From Gemmobacter lutimaris (GTDB lineage: Bacteria > Pseudomonadota > Alphaproteobacteria > Rhodobacterales > Rhodobacteraceae), in NCBI RefSeq assembly GCF_003570715.1, contig NZ_QXXQ01000005.1:1-64000 (forward strand): a DNA stretch of 64,000 nucleotides. Reading direction: 5' to 3'. Shown in pieces: positions 7,475 to 15,280 of this stretch. How positions within the stretch are numbered: position 1 is the stretch's first letter; each line of letters opens with the position of its first letter. A program made the translations under genes and the position numbers. Under the pieces are notes generated by a model. That model was not told where the DNA came from. It saw only the letters and a program-made list of their open reading frames with translations, and searched no databases.

Positions 7475-9633
7475 GTTATGTTCCCCTTTACCGTGTCCCG
7501 ACCGGATCGCGCCTCCTTCTCGATGGGCGCGACTGGCTGGTCACGGGGAGAGGGGAAAACGGTTATGCCGTCGAGGGGGTGGAAGACGGCGAATGCCTGA
7601 CGTTTTCGTTTCAGCGTGTTGACCAAACGATCAAGGATCGCAACTGCGAGGTTATCCCGCCGAAAGACATTGAAAAGCGCGATGCGCTTCTTCGGTTCAC
7701 CGGTGGCCTTGAGGTCTTCGAACAGCTTTCCGAAGAACAACAACGTGACGTTCGGTACCGCCTCTCCATCGTCCTCGCGATCGACGCGCTGGAAGCCGAA
7801 GGGAAAAAGGTCACCCAGCGGAGCATAAATACGGGAGGTGCCCTTCGAACAGTCCTTCTGAAAAGGGCCGCAGAAATCCATGGGGCAGATGTGTTCTCCG
7901 GCCCCCTGAGAGGCGGGCGCGTCACGCTCACATTTAATGTTCCCGAAGGCCGGACTCTGAAGAAATATCACTCCACGTATCACGAGTTCGGCGAGAATCC
8001 GATCGTCTTGATGGAACGTGAACATATGAAGGGAAATCGCAATCAGCGTCTCAGTCCACTCCAGGAAATCTATATCGAGCATGTCTTGGCTCTCAGGCAA
8101 GACCCGCGCCAGTTCAAACTGGCCGAACTTTTGAAGCTGGCAAATTCCACCTTCCATATCCCGCCCAAGGATGTCGCGGCAGGTTTCAAGTTTCCGTCGT
8201 TGACGACTATTCGGACCCGGATCAGGGCGATTTCTAAATTCGTTGAAGAGGGCGGCAGGAATGGATGGCAGTACGCCCGGAACAGAATAGGGGCCGGGAC
8301 CACTGATATTCGCGCTCTTTATTATGGCGAAGATGTTCAGGTCGATCAGGTTTATCTGTCGCTGTTCACCGATACTGGCGGCACCGTGCAAGCAAGACGC
8401 CTCGACCCCAAGAAGGTTCCTTCTGAGTTGGAGTCGGATGAAATCTGCCGCCTCTGGCTGCACGTCATGATCGACATCGCGACCCGCCTGCCTTTGGCCT
8501 GGGTCATCGCGAAGTCCGCTGATGCCGATCATACGCAGGCCCTCCTGCGGATGGCCACGCGCGACAAGACCCGTGAGAAGGTCCGCTATGACTGCATCAA
8601 GGATCCGGCACCACCGGTCCGCATGATGAAGTTCGAGGCTGATAACGGTGCGGCGACCCGGAATGGTCCAGTTTATGGTGCTCAACTCGGGGCGGGCATG
8701 ACGCTCATCCCGGGGCGTTCCTATCACTCGATCGACAAGCCCCACGTGGAAAGGATCTTTGGGACCTCGCAATGGGCCGTTCTGAATTTCCTGCCTGGGT
8801 ACACGGGCAGCCGGCCGGGTGAACTGAAGGACTACGACCCCAAGGGATCCGTGGCGGTAACCCATAACGAATTCTACGGCCAGATCACCAGGTACTTTGT
8901 CGACGAGTATTCCCACACTCCGCACTTCGGGGTCGGGATGTTCGGGGCGACGCCTTGGGAAAAGATGTTGGATATCGCAAAGAACTACCGCCAGTTAGAC
9001 CCGCCCACCCAACGGGAGCGTTGTCTGCACCTTGGGGTCAAAGTGAACGCCACGACGACGTCGAACGGCGTCAAGGCCTTCAACATTCCTTTCAACTCGG
9101 GTGCGCTTCTGAATTTCACGGGCGGGGCCTCACGCAAAGTGACCGTCCACCTGGACCCAGACGACCTGAGGCACGCCTATGTATCGGCCAAAGGGCACGC
9201 CGATATCATCGAGGTTGACCTTTCCATGACGGCCTTCGCGGACTTGACCCTCGAAGAGGCGATCGAACTCATGGAAGAGGCCTGCCGACGCGACCCCAAG
9301 GCGCAGGAACTTCATAACGCCCACCTTAAAGAAGCCCGGGCGCGGCGGGCCCGGGAGTCGGGATATTTCCCCGATACGCGAGACCCGTCTAACTATCTGA
9401 ATATGAATGAGCTTAGACGCCGTGCGGACCGGCTCGCTCAGGTTTCATTTCGCCCGAAGGGGGAGACCGGACCGACGGCGCGTGCCGGTCTCCTCACGGA
9501 CCGGACCGGTCTCACCCCGGCATTCAAGGTCGGTGAGCGTTCTGTCGCGAGTAACGCGAAACCGCCGCCCAAGGACCAGAACTCTCGGCCCACCGGAAAA
9601 ACCTTCACGCCAATCAAGGACAGTAAACTATGA
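7471..9633 (+). CDS. TnsB/TniA-like DDE transposase
   Basis: A 720-residue retroviral-integrase-fold transposase. The catalytic triad is visible as D292 (VQVDQV), D391 (FEADNGAAT) and E427 (PHVERIFGT), with the family's accessory aspartate block MIDIATRLPLAWV (333-345). Residues 1-280 hold helix-turn-helix end-binding domains, about 290-450 the DDE core, and the C-terminal 150 residues are basic and low in complexity, as in TnsB proteins whose tail contacts TnsC. It binds element ends and performs strand transfer. ATGA overlaps at both gene borders show translational coupling. Length is normal for the TnsB/TniA family (about 550-720). Confidence 0.88.
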   Translation: MSYVPLYRVPTGSRLLLDGRDWLVTGRGENGYAVEGVEDGECLTFSFQRVDQTIKDRNCEVIPPKDIEKRDALLRFTGGLEVFEQLSEEQQRDVRYRLSIVLAIDALEAEGKKVTQRSINTGGALRTVLLKRAAEIHGADVFSGPLRGGRVTLTFNVPEGRTLKKYHSTYHEFGENPIVLMEREHMKGNRNQRLSPLQEIYIEHVLALRQDPRQFKLAELLKLANSTFHIPPKDVAAGFKFPSLTTIRTRIRAISKFVEEGGRNGWQYARNRIGAGTTDIRALYYGEDVQVDQVYLSLFTDTGGTVQARRLDPKKVPSELESDEICRLWLHVMIDIATRLPLAWVIAKSADADHTQALLRMATRDKTREKVRYDCIKDPAPPVRMMKFEADNGAATRNGPVYGAQLGAGMTLIPGRSYHSIDKPHVERIFGTSQWAVLNFLPGYTGSRPGELKDYDPKGSVAVTHNEFYGQITRYFVDEYSHTPHFGVGMFGATPWEKMLDIAKNYRQLDPPTQRERCLHLGVKVNATTTSNGVKAFNIPFNSGALLNFTGGASRKVTVHLDPDDLRHAYVSAKGHADIIEVDLSMTAFADLTLEEAIELMEEACRRDPKAQELHNAHLKEARARRARESGYFPDTRDPSNYLNMNELRRRADRLAQVSFRPKGETGPTARAGLLTDRTGLTPAFKVGERSVASNAKPPPKDQNSRPTGKTFTPIKDSKL

Positions 9634-10592
9634 CCCGCCTCTTCAACCCGCAGATCGCCGAAACCGCCGCCCTGAATACCGGCAGGTATTTCCCGCTTAG
9701 CCGCGGTGAAAAGCTCCGGGCCACGTTCAGCGAGGTCTTCAGCCGTCATATTGGGAACCTGAACAGCGGTCAGTGGTTCGAAGGGGAGGTCCTTCTGGTC
9801 ACCGGGCTGAGCGAGTCTGGGAAGACCCGGGAAACGAACGAGGTTCTGAAGCTGCTCCATGCGGAACAGGTTCCGCTGCTGACCGGGACCCCCGCCCGCA
9901 TCGCCCAGTGCGACTTGAGCCGGGCCGGCGGGTGGAAGGACCTCGGGCGGCGGACCTTGAAGGCGATGGGATACCACCTGTCTGATAACGCGCGTCTGAC
10001 CCAGACCGATATCTGGGCACGGGTCGCCCATCAGGCCGAAGCCCAAGGTATCATCGGGATTCATTTCGATGAGGCCCAGCACATCTTCGCCGGGAAGTCC
10101 GATAACGACCGGGAAATGATCCTCGACAACTTCAAGTCGCTCATTAAATCAAGGGGATGGCCCCTGATGTTGATCATGTCGGGCGTGCCCGAGCTCGCTG
10201 ATCACCTGCGCGCTCTCGACCAGACCCAAAACAAGGTGACGCATGTCCATTTCGAGGGGATCGACCTGCCCGATGATCTCGAAGTGATCCACGAGATCGT
10301 GGGAAGCTACACCCTGGAAAATGGCCTGGAGGTCGATGAGGACTTGATGTCGGAAGACTTTTACCGCCGCTTGGCGGTCGCGTCCGCCATGAGGTGGGGG
10401 ACGCTGATCAAGATGACCATCGCGTCGATCGCCAACGCGCGAGTTTCAGGATCGACCGCCTTGACTAGGGACCACTACGTGGACTTCTGGGCTGGAAAAG
10501 CCAACGTGAACGCCTTGGCGACCCCGTTCACGCATCCCGGCTATGAGACCATGTTCCGGCCGGACAAGCCGTTCCAGATTACGATCTCGTAA
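9630..10592 (+). CDS. TnsC/TniB-like AAA+ transposition ATPase
   Basis: A 320-residue AAA+ protein with Walker A TGLSESGKT (58-66), Walker B IIGIHFDEAQHIF (141-153) and sensor-1 LMLIMSGVPEL (179-189). The DEAQ Walker B and the SGVPEL block are characteristic of TniB/TnsC regulators, which polymerise on target DNA, recruit and activate the DDE transposase and give target immunity. It is the last gene of the operon and is followed by a strong intrinsic terminator 29 bases after the stop. No TniQ/TnsD partner gene follows, so how the target is chosen is unclear; the ATPase may suffice or TniQ may be elsewhere. Confidence 0.85.
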   Translation: MTRLFNPQIAETAALNTGRYFPLSRGEKLRATFSEVFSRHIGNLNSGQWFEGEVLLVTGLSESGKTRETNEVLKLLHAEQVPLLTGTPARIAQCDLSRAGGWKDLGRRTLKAMGYHLSDNARLTQTDIWARVAHQAEAQGIIGIHFDEAQHIFAGKSDNDREMILDNFKSLIKSRGWPLMLIMSGVPELADHLRALDQTQNKVTHVHFEGIDLPDDLEVIHEIVGSYTLENGLEVDEDLMSEDFYRRLAVASAMRWGTLIKMTIASIANARVSGSTALTRDHYVDFWAGKANVNALATPFTHPGYETMFRPDKPFQITIS

Positions 10593-10621
10593 CCCGAACG
10601 CCTGACCAGACCCGGGAAAAC

Positions 10622-10651
10622 AACCGCGCTTCGGCGCGGTTTTTTGTTTTT
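10622..10651 (+). terminator. Intrinsic terminator of the transposition operon
   Basis: AACCGCGC (10622-10629), a UUCG-type loop, GCGCGGTT (10634-10641) and a T-rich tail. A perfect 8-bp stem with a very stable tetraloop, placed 29 bases after the TnsC-like stop codon. Confidence 0.85.
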
Positions 10652-10828
10652 GTTCATGGGCTTAGTGGATCACTTTTCGGTCGGAAAAGTTGCGTAGGTT
10701 TATGGTGTCTTGCGCAAGCTTATGCGTTTCGCGCTCGTCAGGGACACCGTAAGGTATTGATGTTCGGTTATTTTATTTCGATTCGAATCGAGGGCTGGAC
10801 ACGGTGCGCATAGTTATGGTGTTTCTCG

Positions 10829-10912
10829 GTGCCGGATGTTTGACCCACAATAAATTGGCCATTCCGGCACAGACCAAATGACCACCGGCTGCATCGCAGC
10901 CGGTGGTTTCCT
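10829..10912 (+). ncRNA. Candidate small structured RNA ending in a terminator
   Basis: A stem GTGCCGGA (10829-10836) / TCCGGCAC (10863-10870) with a 26-base AT-richer loop is followed 11 bases later by a perfect 11-bp terminator hairpin. A terminator here is unexpected because the operon upstream already ends at 10622-10651. That arrangement suggests a separate short transcript starting between the two terminators. No promoter consensus is clear and the RNA is not recognised; it could equally be a transposon-end structure. Confidence 0.3.
10882..10912 (+). terminator. Intrinsic terminator
   Basis: CCACCGGCTGC (10882-10892), loop ATC, GCAGCCGGTGG (10896-10906), then TTTCCTTT. A perfect 11-bp stem. 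On the minus strand the hairpin is not followed by a T-run, so it acts on plus-strand transcription. Confidence 0.75.
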
Positions 10913-11165
10913 TTATATCAATGGTTTGTGTGGCTGGCGGATTTCCTGCCTTCGATGCGCCGTCGGAGCACTCCGTCCTGGCGGGCTTTGCTATCAGCCT
11001 TGCGGATAACAGGTCCAAGCCTCTTCAGTCACGGAAGGAACCGGGTCAGGGTTTCCGGCGAGACTCGGTTATCAAGTTGGCCCAAGTTCTGCGGGTTCAT
11101 CATCTTCGCGCCTGCGACCTGTCATAGTGGTGAACGGTGCACAGCGGACACATCGCCAGATGTGA

Positions 11166-11942
11166 TCAGTCACCATTGAATGCAAGCATACCCGCATCGA
11201 CAAGGCTGCTTCCGCCATCGACTTCGACATTCGCCCCGGTCATGAAGGATGCCGCTGGTGACAACAGGAAACGCACCACAGCCGCAATTTCGTCAGGCTG
11301 GGCTGCCCTGCGTTGAGGAACGTGCTGCGTCGCCTGGGCGTAACCCTGATCGGGAGAGCCGCAAAGCGCCGTCATTTCCATGTCGCCCATTTCCGTCCTG
11401 ACCCAGCCCGGAGATACCGCATTCGCGCGCACACCGGTCTCGGCCATCTCGAACGCGATGGACTGCATCAGCCGGACCATGCCGGCCTTGGAAACGCCGT
11501 AGGCCGAGAGGCCCGCGCCGGTATGCCGGGCCGCGGCCGAGGCGATGCCGACGATTGCGCCTTTCTGTTGCGCCAGGCAGGGAAGCGCTGCCTGTGCCGT
11601 CAGAAAGGGCGACGTCAGGTTGACCATGATCTGCCGCTGCCAGCTGTCAAGCGGAAGGTCTGTCACTGGCGCAGGTTCGACAATGCCCGCATTCAGCACC
11701 AGCGCATCCAGCCGCCCGAAGCGGTCGATCGTCCGGTGGACGATAGCGGCCGATGCTTCGGGCTGCGACAGGTCAGCTTGCAAGGCAACGCCGTCTGTCT
11801 CATGGGCCACGATCTCCAGCGGTTCGATCCGGCGACCGCAGACGACCACTAGGTAGTCCTTTGAGAGTGTTCGGGCGATGGCGGCTCCGATGCCGCTTCC
11901 TCCACCTGTCACCAAGGCCACCGGCCGGTCTGTCTGCGTCAT
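11166..11942 (-). CDS. Short-chain dehydrogenase/reductase
   Basis: A 258-residue NAD(P)-dependent oxidoreductase of the classical SDR type. Visible motifs are TGGGSGIG (12-19, cofactor binding), NAG (84-86), the catalytic serine in GIASAAA (S135) and YGVSK (Y148, K152). The C-terminus has the usual GANVEVDGG cofactor-loop/terminal block. The start is the ATG at 11940-11942 with GAAGGA upstream; the frame extends further upstream but overlaps the preceding gene. It is the last gene of the long catabolic operon, 37 bases after the flavoprotein gene, so it could oxidise or reduce an alcohol or aldehyde intermediate of the pathway. The substrate cannot be predicted. Confidence 0.9.
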   Translation of the reverse strand: MTQTDRPVALVTGGGSGIGAAIARTLSKDYLVVVCGRRIEPLEIVAHETDGVALQADLSQPEASAAIVHRTIDRFGRLDALVLNAGIVEPAPVTDLPLDSWQRQIMVNLTSPFLTAQAALPCLAQQKGAIVGIASAAARHTGAGLSAYGVSKAGMVRLMQSIAFEMAETGVRANAVSPGWVRTEMGDMEMTALCGSPDQGYAQATQHVPQRRAAQPDEIAAVVRFLLSPAASFMTGANVEVDGGSSLVDAGMLAFNGD

Positions 11943-11979
11943 GTCGAAAATCCTTCGGTTTTTGGGACGTGGGATCTGG

Positions 11980-14016
11980 TCACAGGAAAAGCGTCGGCCG
12001 TTCTCGCCTGAAGATCCGGTCGGCGGGTTCTCCCCCAAGGATTTCCCGTGCATGCCGATGGCCTGAGAAGACCGCGCCCTGCATCGTGCCGGGACATTCC
12101 GCATCCCCCAGAAGCCTGTGGCGCACTCCCAGTTGTTCCAGTGCGATTGAAAGCGCTGGATCGGGGAGGCGGGTGCCAACCATGACGAGCGTGCGTGCCG
12201 GGATGACGGCCAGCTCTTCTCCGGTATCGGAACGGCAGAGCGCCAGCCGGTCGCCCTGCCATGCCACAGCGGTCGCGTTCGGGGACATCCGGACACCCGC
12301 CGCCAGAAGTTCGGCGATCATCCGCGGTTGTTCGAGTGTGTGACCCATCCACGGTGCAATCGTCGGCTGGGGCGACACAAGATGGACAGCATGGCCCCTG
12401 GCTGCGAGATCGGCCGCAAGGGCGTTTGCCATGTAGTAGTGGTCGTCGTCATAGATCACGATTGGGCCGTCGATCGGGCTCCCGGCCATCAGTTCGTCGG
12501 GCGTCAGGGAATTGCCAGCAAAGCCCGGAATCTCGGTCAGTCGCGTCCGGCCCACGCCATCCGCTCGCCATCGCGCTCCGGTTGCCAGAAGAACGTGGTC
12601 AGCCCCGAAATCCGCGATCATCGCCGCGTCCATGTCGCTGCCCGGAAACAGGCTGACATTCGGCATGCGCTGCAACTGGAACAGCCGGTAGTCCTTGACC
12701 CGCGACCAGGAGGAAAGACCCTTGATCCGGGCCTCCAGCCGACTACGCCCCCCGAATTCCTCGTCGCGTTCGGCGACGGCCACCTGATGCCCGGCGCGCG
12801 CCAGCACCAGTGCCGCCTCAAGCCCGGCAGGACCGGAGCCGACGATCAGGACGGAGTCTGAGGTCGAGGCGGTCGGGACGCGTTCGGGGTGCCAGCCCCG
12901 GCGCCATTCTTCCGAGATGGTCGGGTTCTGCGTGCAGCGTAGCTCGACCCCGATGGTTTCGACCGAGACGCAGACGTTGCAGCCGATACATTCGCGGATG
13001 TCCTCGATCCGGCCCTCTGCGATCTTCTTCGGCAGGAACGGGTCGGCAATTGACGGCCGCGCTACGCCGATCAGGTCCAGCACTCCGCGCCGGATCTGGC
13101 TGACCATCGCGTCGGGCGAGGTGAAACGGCCGACGCCGAGAACCGGCTTGCCTGTCACCTGCTTGACGAAGGTGGTGAACTCTTCCTGGAAGCCTTCGGC
13201 GTCGTAGCGCGCCGTGCCGCTGTCGCGGCTCCAGCTTGAAACATTCACATCCCACAGGTCCGGCAGGTCGGTCAAAGCCTCGATGACCGCACGGCCCTCG
13301 CCGGTGTTCAATATGCGCTTGGGGCCGGAAAGTTCGTGAACGGCAAAGCGCACGGCGACGGCCATGTCGCTGCCTGCCTCTTCCTTTGTCTCCTCCAGCA
13401 CCTCTCGGAACAGGCGCAGACGGTTCTCGAAACTGCCGCCGTATTCGTCGGTCCGGCTGTTGTAGGCGGGCGACAGGAAATGCCACAGAATCGAGGCATC
13501 GTGCGAGGCATAGACATAGGCGATGTCGTATCCCGCCTGTTTTGCCCGGCGCGTTGCGGCCCGGAAGCTTTGCCGCAGGGCGCGGATATCGGATTTGTCC
13601 ATCGCCTTGGCCATCAGCGGCATGTCCGGCTTCAGGATCGGCAGCACCGAAGGGCCCATCGCCGGATAGCCATTGGATATCCCGCGCGACCGGATGCCGG
13701 TGTGGCCAAGTTCGATCGATGCCAGCGCGCCATGGGCATGGATGCGGGCGACAGACCGGGCATGGGTCTGAACGTCGCCGTCATCCCAGAGCCGCTCATA
13801 GGGCAGCCCGGAAAGGTCCGAGGTCGGGTCGATCTCGCTCAACTGCATGGCGACGATGCCCCAGCCGCCCTCGGCCCGGGTTTCGCGGATGCCGATGGCT
13901 CCATTCGGCATCAGGTAGCTGTGTCCGATGGCGTGGGGCATCGAGACAAGCCGGTTCGGAGCGGTGACGGGCCCAATCTTCAGGGGTTCGAACAGCGGGG
14001 CGTAGCGCGGGTCCAT
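11980..14016 (-). CDS. Trimethylamine-dehydrogenase-like FMN/4Fe-4S/FAD oxidoreductase
   Basis: A 678-residue protein of the old-yellow-enzyme plus pyridine-nucleotide-disulfide-reductase architecture. Residues 5-335 form the FMN barrel; C343, C346, C349 and C361 (CIGCNVCVSVETIGVELRC) form the 4Fe-4S site with the spacing seen in trimethylamine dehydrogenase; VLIVGSGPAGLE (389-400) starts the ADP-binding domain. Relatives oxidatively demethylate tri- and dimethylamine or N-methylproline, or reduce enoyl compounds. Together with the GcvT-fused dehydrogenase next door, N-demethylation is the best guess. The start MDPRYAPLFEPLKIG (ATG 14014-14016) is only 4 bases after the upstream stop, which indicates coupling. 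Confidence 0.85.
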   Translation of the reverse strand: MDPRYAPLFEPLKIGPVTAPNRLVSMPHAIGHSYLMPNGAIGIRETRAEGGWGIVAMQLSEIDPTSDLSGLPYERLWDDGDVQTHARSVARIHAHGALASIELGHTGIRSRGISNGYPAMGPSVLPILKPDMPLMAKAMDKSDIRALRQSFRAATRRAKQAGYDIAYVYASHDASILWHFLSPAYNSRTDEYGGSFENRLRLFREVLEETKEEAGSDMAVAVRFAVHELSGPKRILNTGEGRAVIEALTDLPDLWDVNVSSWSRDSGTARYDAEGFQEEFTTFVKQVTGKPVLGVGRFTSPDAMVSQIRRGVLDLIGVARPSIADPFLPKKIAEGRIEDIRECIGCNVCVSVETIGVELRCTQNPTISEEWRRGWHPERVPTASTSDSVLIVGSGPAGLEAALVLARAGHQVAVAERDEEFGGRSRLEARIKGLSSWSRVKDYRLFQLQRMPNVSLFPGSDMDAAMIADFGADHVLLATGARWRADGVGRTRLTEIPGFAGNSLTPDELMAGSPIDGPIVIYDDDHYYMANALAADLAARGHAVHLVSPQPTIAPWMGHTLEQPRMIAELLAAGVRMSPNATAVAWQGDRLALCRSDTGEELAVIPARTLVMVGTRLPDPALSIALEQLGVRHRLLGDAECPGTMQGAVFSGHRHAREILGGEPADRIFRRERPTLFL

Positions 14017-14020
14017 TGGG

Positions 14021-15259
14021 CTAGCGCCGGTCCATACGGATCGTGCCGTCAGCGATCCAGCCGTCGATGATTTCCAGAACGCGGGTCGAGAAGGCGAGGT
14101 CGTTGATATGGCACTCGACAACCGAAAGCTGGATCGGATCGGTCATCTCGGCGCGATAGCCTTCCACCATTTCGGCCAGTGCGTCGGGGTCATGGGCGGG
14201 CATGCCTTCGGTATCCCAGGCATGAACACCTTGCGTCGGCAGCACGAAATGGACGGGGCCGGTCGAAGGCTTCAGCCGCCGCGCGACTTCGCGCGCCAGA
14301 TCGCGGCGTTCGGGGCCGGTCAGCGAAGCCGAGGCGATCAGTCGGTTGTGGGCGTGATAGGGCCGGTTGCGGAACCGTTCGGGCACCGGCGCCCAGGTCG
14401 GAAAGTCGATCATGTCGCCGAAACCGGGCGCCGCGATGATCGGTGTGCCGCGGCGGGCGGCGGCGGTCATCCGGTTGGCCCCGGCGTTGACGGCGGAACC
14501 GACCATGATATTGCCGATCTCGGCCACGGCGAGTTCCAGAACTGCAGCGAAATAACCTTGTTCGGTCAGGCTTTCCATCGCCATGCCGCCCATGCCTGTG
14601 CCGTGGAAGACGGCGACCGAGAAGCCGCGATCGACCAGCGGCTGACGCAGGTGAACCATGTATTTCAGTGCCGATGAACCGAAGCTCATCATGCCGATCA
14701 CCGGCTGGCCGGGCTTGGGCGGCACAACCGCCAGCGCCGCACCGTAAACCGCACCTGCGGCCTGACTGAGCGTTGCCATGCAGATGTCGTTCAGGCCGTA
14801 GAGTCCGCCTGCCCAGAGGATCATCTGGATATCCGCGGACAGGCGGTCGGGAGGAATCAGGGGTGAGAAGGCCACGGTTGACACAACATACTTCGGCACG
14901 CCCACCGGCAGGGCACGGGCGCAATCGAGCGCAAGGTCCGTCCCCATCGTGCCGCCAAGGGCGATCATGCCATGGATGCGGCCTTCGGCGTAAAGTTGCG
15001 CCGTCAGCTTCGATGCACCCAGCGCCATGATTTGCATGGCGTGGTTTTCGTCGCCCGCATCAATGGCCTCTTGAATGGTCTTGCCCGCCGCCGCCGCGAC
15101 ATCATGCTTTGAGATCGTCACCGGCCGCGACGGATCGCCCAGCACAGAGACGTCCATTTCGATCACCGCGCCGCCCATCTTTTGAATGGTCTCGGCGACA
15201 AAGTTCAGTTCGGGGTCTTTGGTGTCATAGGTCCCGATCACGAGAATGGTCTTTTGCAT
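14021..15259 (-). CDS. Tm-1-like ATP-binding domain protein (UPF0261)
   Basis: A 412-residue protein with the UPF0261/Tm-1 signatures: TILVIGTYDTKDPEL at the N-terminus, IHGMIALGGTMGTDLAL in the middle, VFHGTGMGGMAMESL in the second domain, and a long C-terminal conserved domain. The plant Tm-1 homologue binds ATP and inhibits a viral replicase; bacterial members lie in catabolic operons and their reaction is not established. A GGGGAGGG site precedes the ATG at 15257-15259; six additional upstream codons are possible but unlikely. It lies between two demethylase-like flavoproteins, so a role in handling their substrate or product is likely. Confidence 0.88.
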   Translation of the reverse strand: MQKTILVIGTYDTKDPELNFVAETIQKMGGAVIEMDVSVLGDPSRPVTISKHDVAAAAGKTIQEAIDAGDENHAMQIMALGASKLTAQLYAEGRIHGMIALGGTMGTDLALDCARALPVGVPKYVVSTVAFSPLIPPDRLSADIQMILWAGGLYGLNDICMATLSQAAGAVYGAALAVVPPKPGQPVIGMMSFGSSALKYMVHLRQPLVDRGFSVAVFHGTGMGGMAMESLTEQGYFAAVLELAVAEIGNIMVGSAVNAGANRMTAAARRGTPIIAAPGFGDMIDFPTWAPVPERFRNRPYHAHNRLIASASLTGPERRDLAREVARRLKPSTGPVHFVLPTQGVHAWDTEGMPAHDPDALAEMVEGYRAEMTDPIQLSVVECHINDLAFSTRVLEIIDGWIADGTIRMDRR

Positions 15260-15280
15260 GGTTCCCTCCCCTGACATGGC

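Larger units (their letters stand above)
10593..11165. other. 573-base non-coding stretch downstream of the transposition operon
   Basis: It contains two intrinsic terminators (10622-10651 and 10882-10912), a 14-bp perfect palindrome TCGATTCGAATCGA (10778-10791), two TTATGGTGT motifs (10700-10708 and 10814-10822) and a GTGCCGGA/TCCGGCAC stem. The element's right end probably lies here, but I could not identify a matching terminal repeat or target duplication. No convincing protein gene was seen between 10593 and 11165. Confidence 0.5.

Noticed and set aside
7324-8925. Long minus-strand open frame inside the TnsB-like gene
   Set aside because: The opposite strand encodes the DDE transposase with its full catalytic triad; this frame shows no domain.
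6199-11165. CRISPR-associated transposon
   Set aside because: No repeat-spacer array, no cas gene and no TniQ gene are visible in the window.
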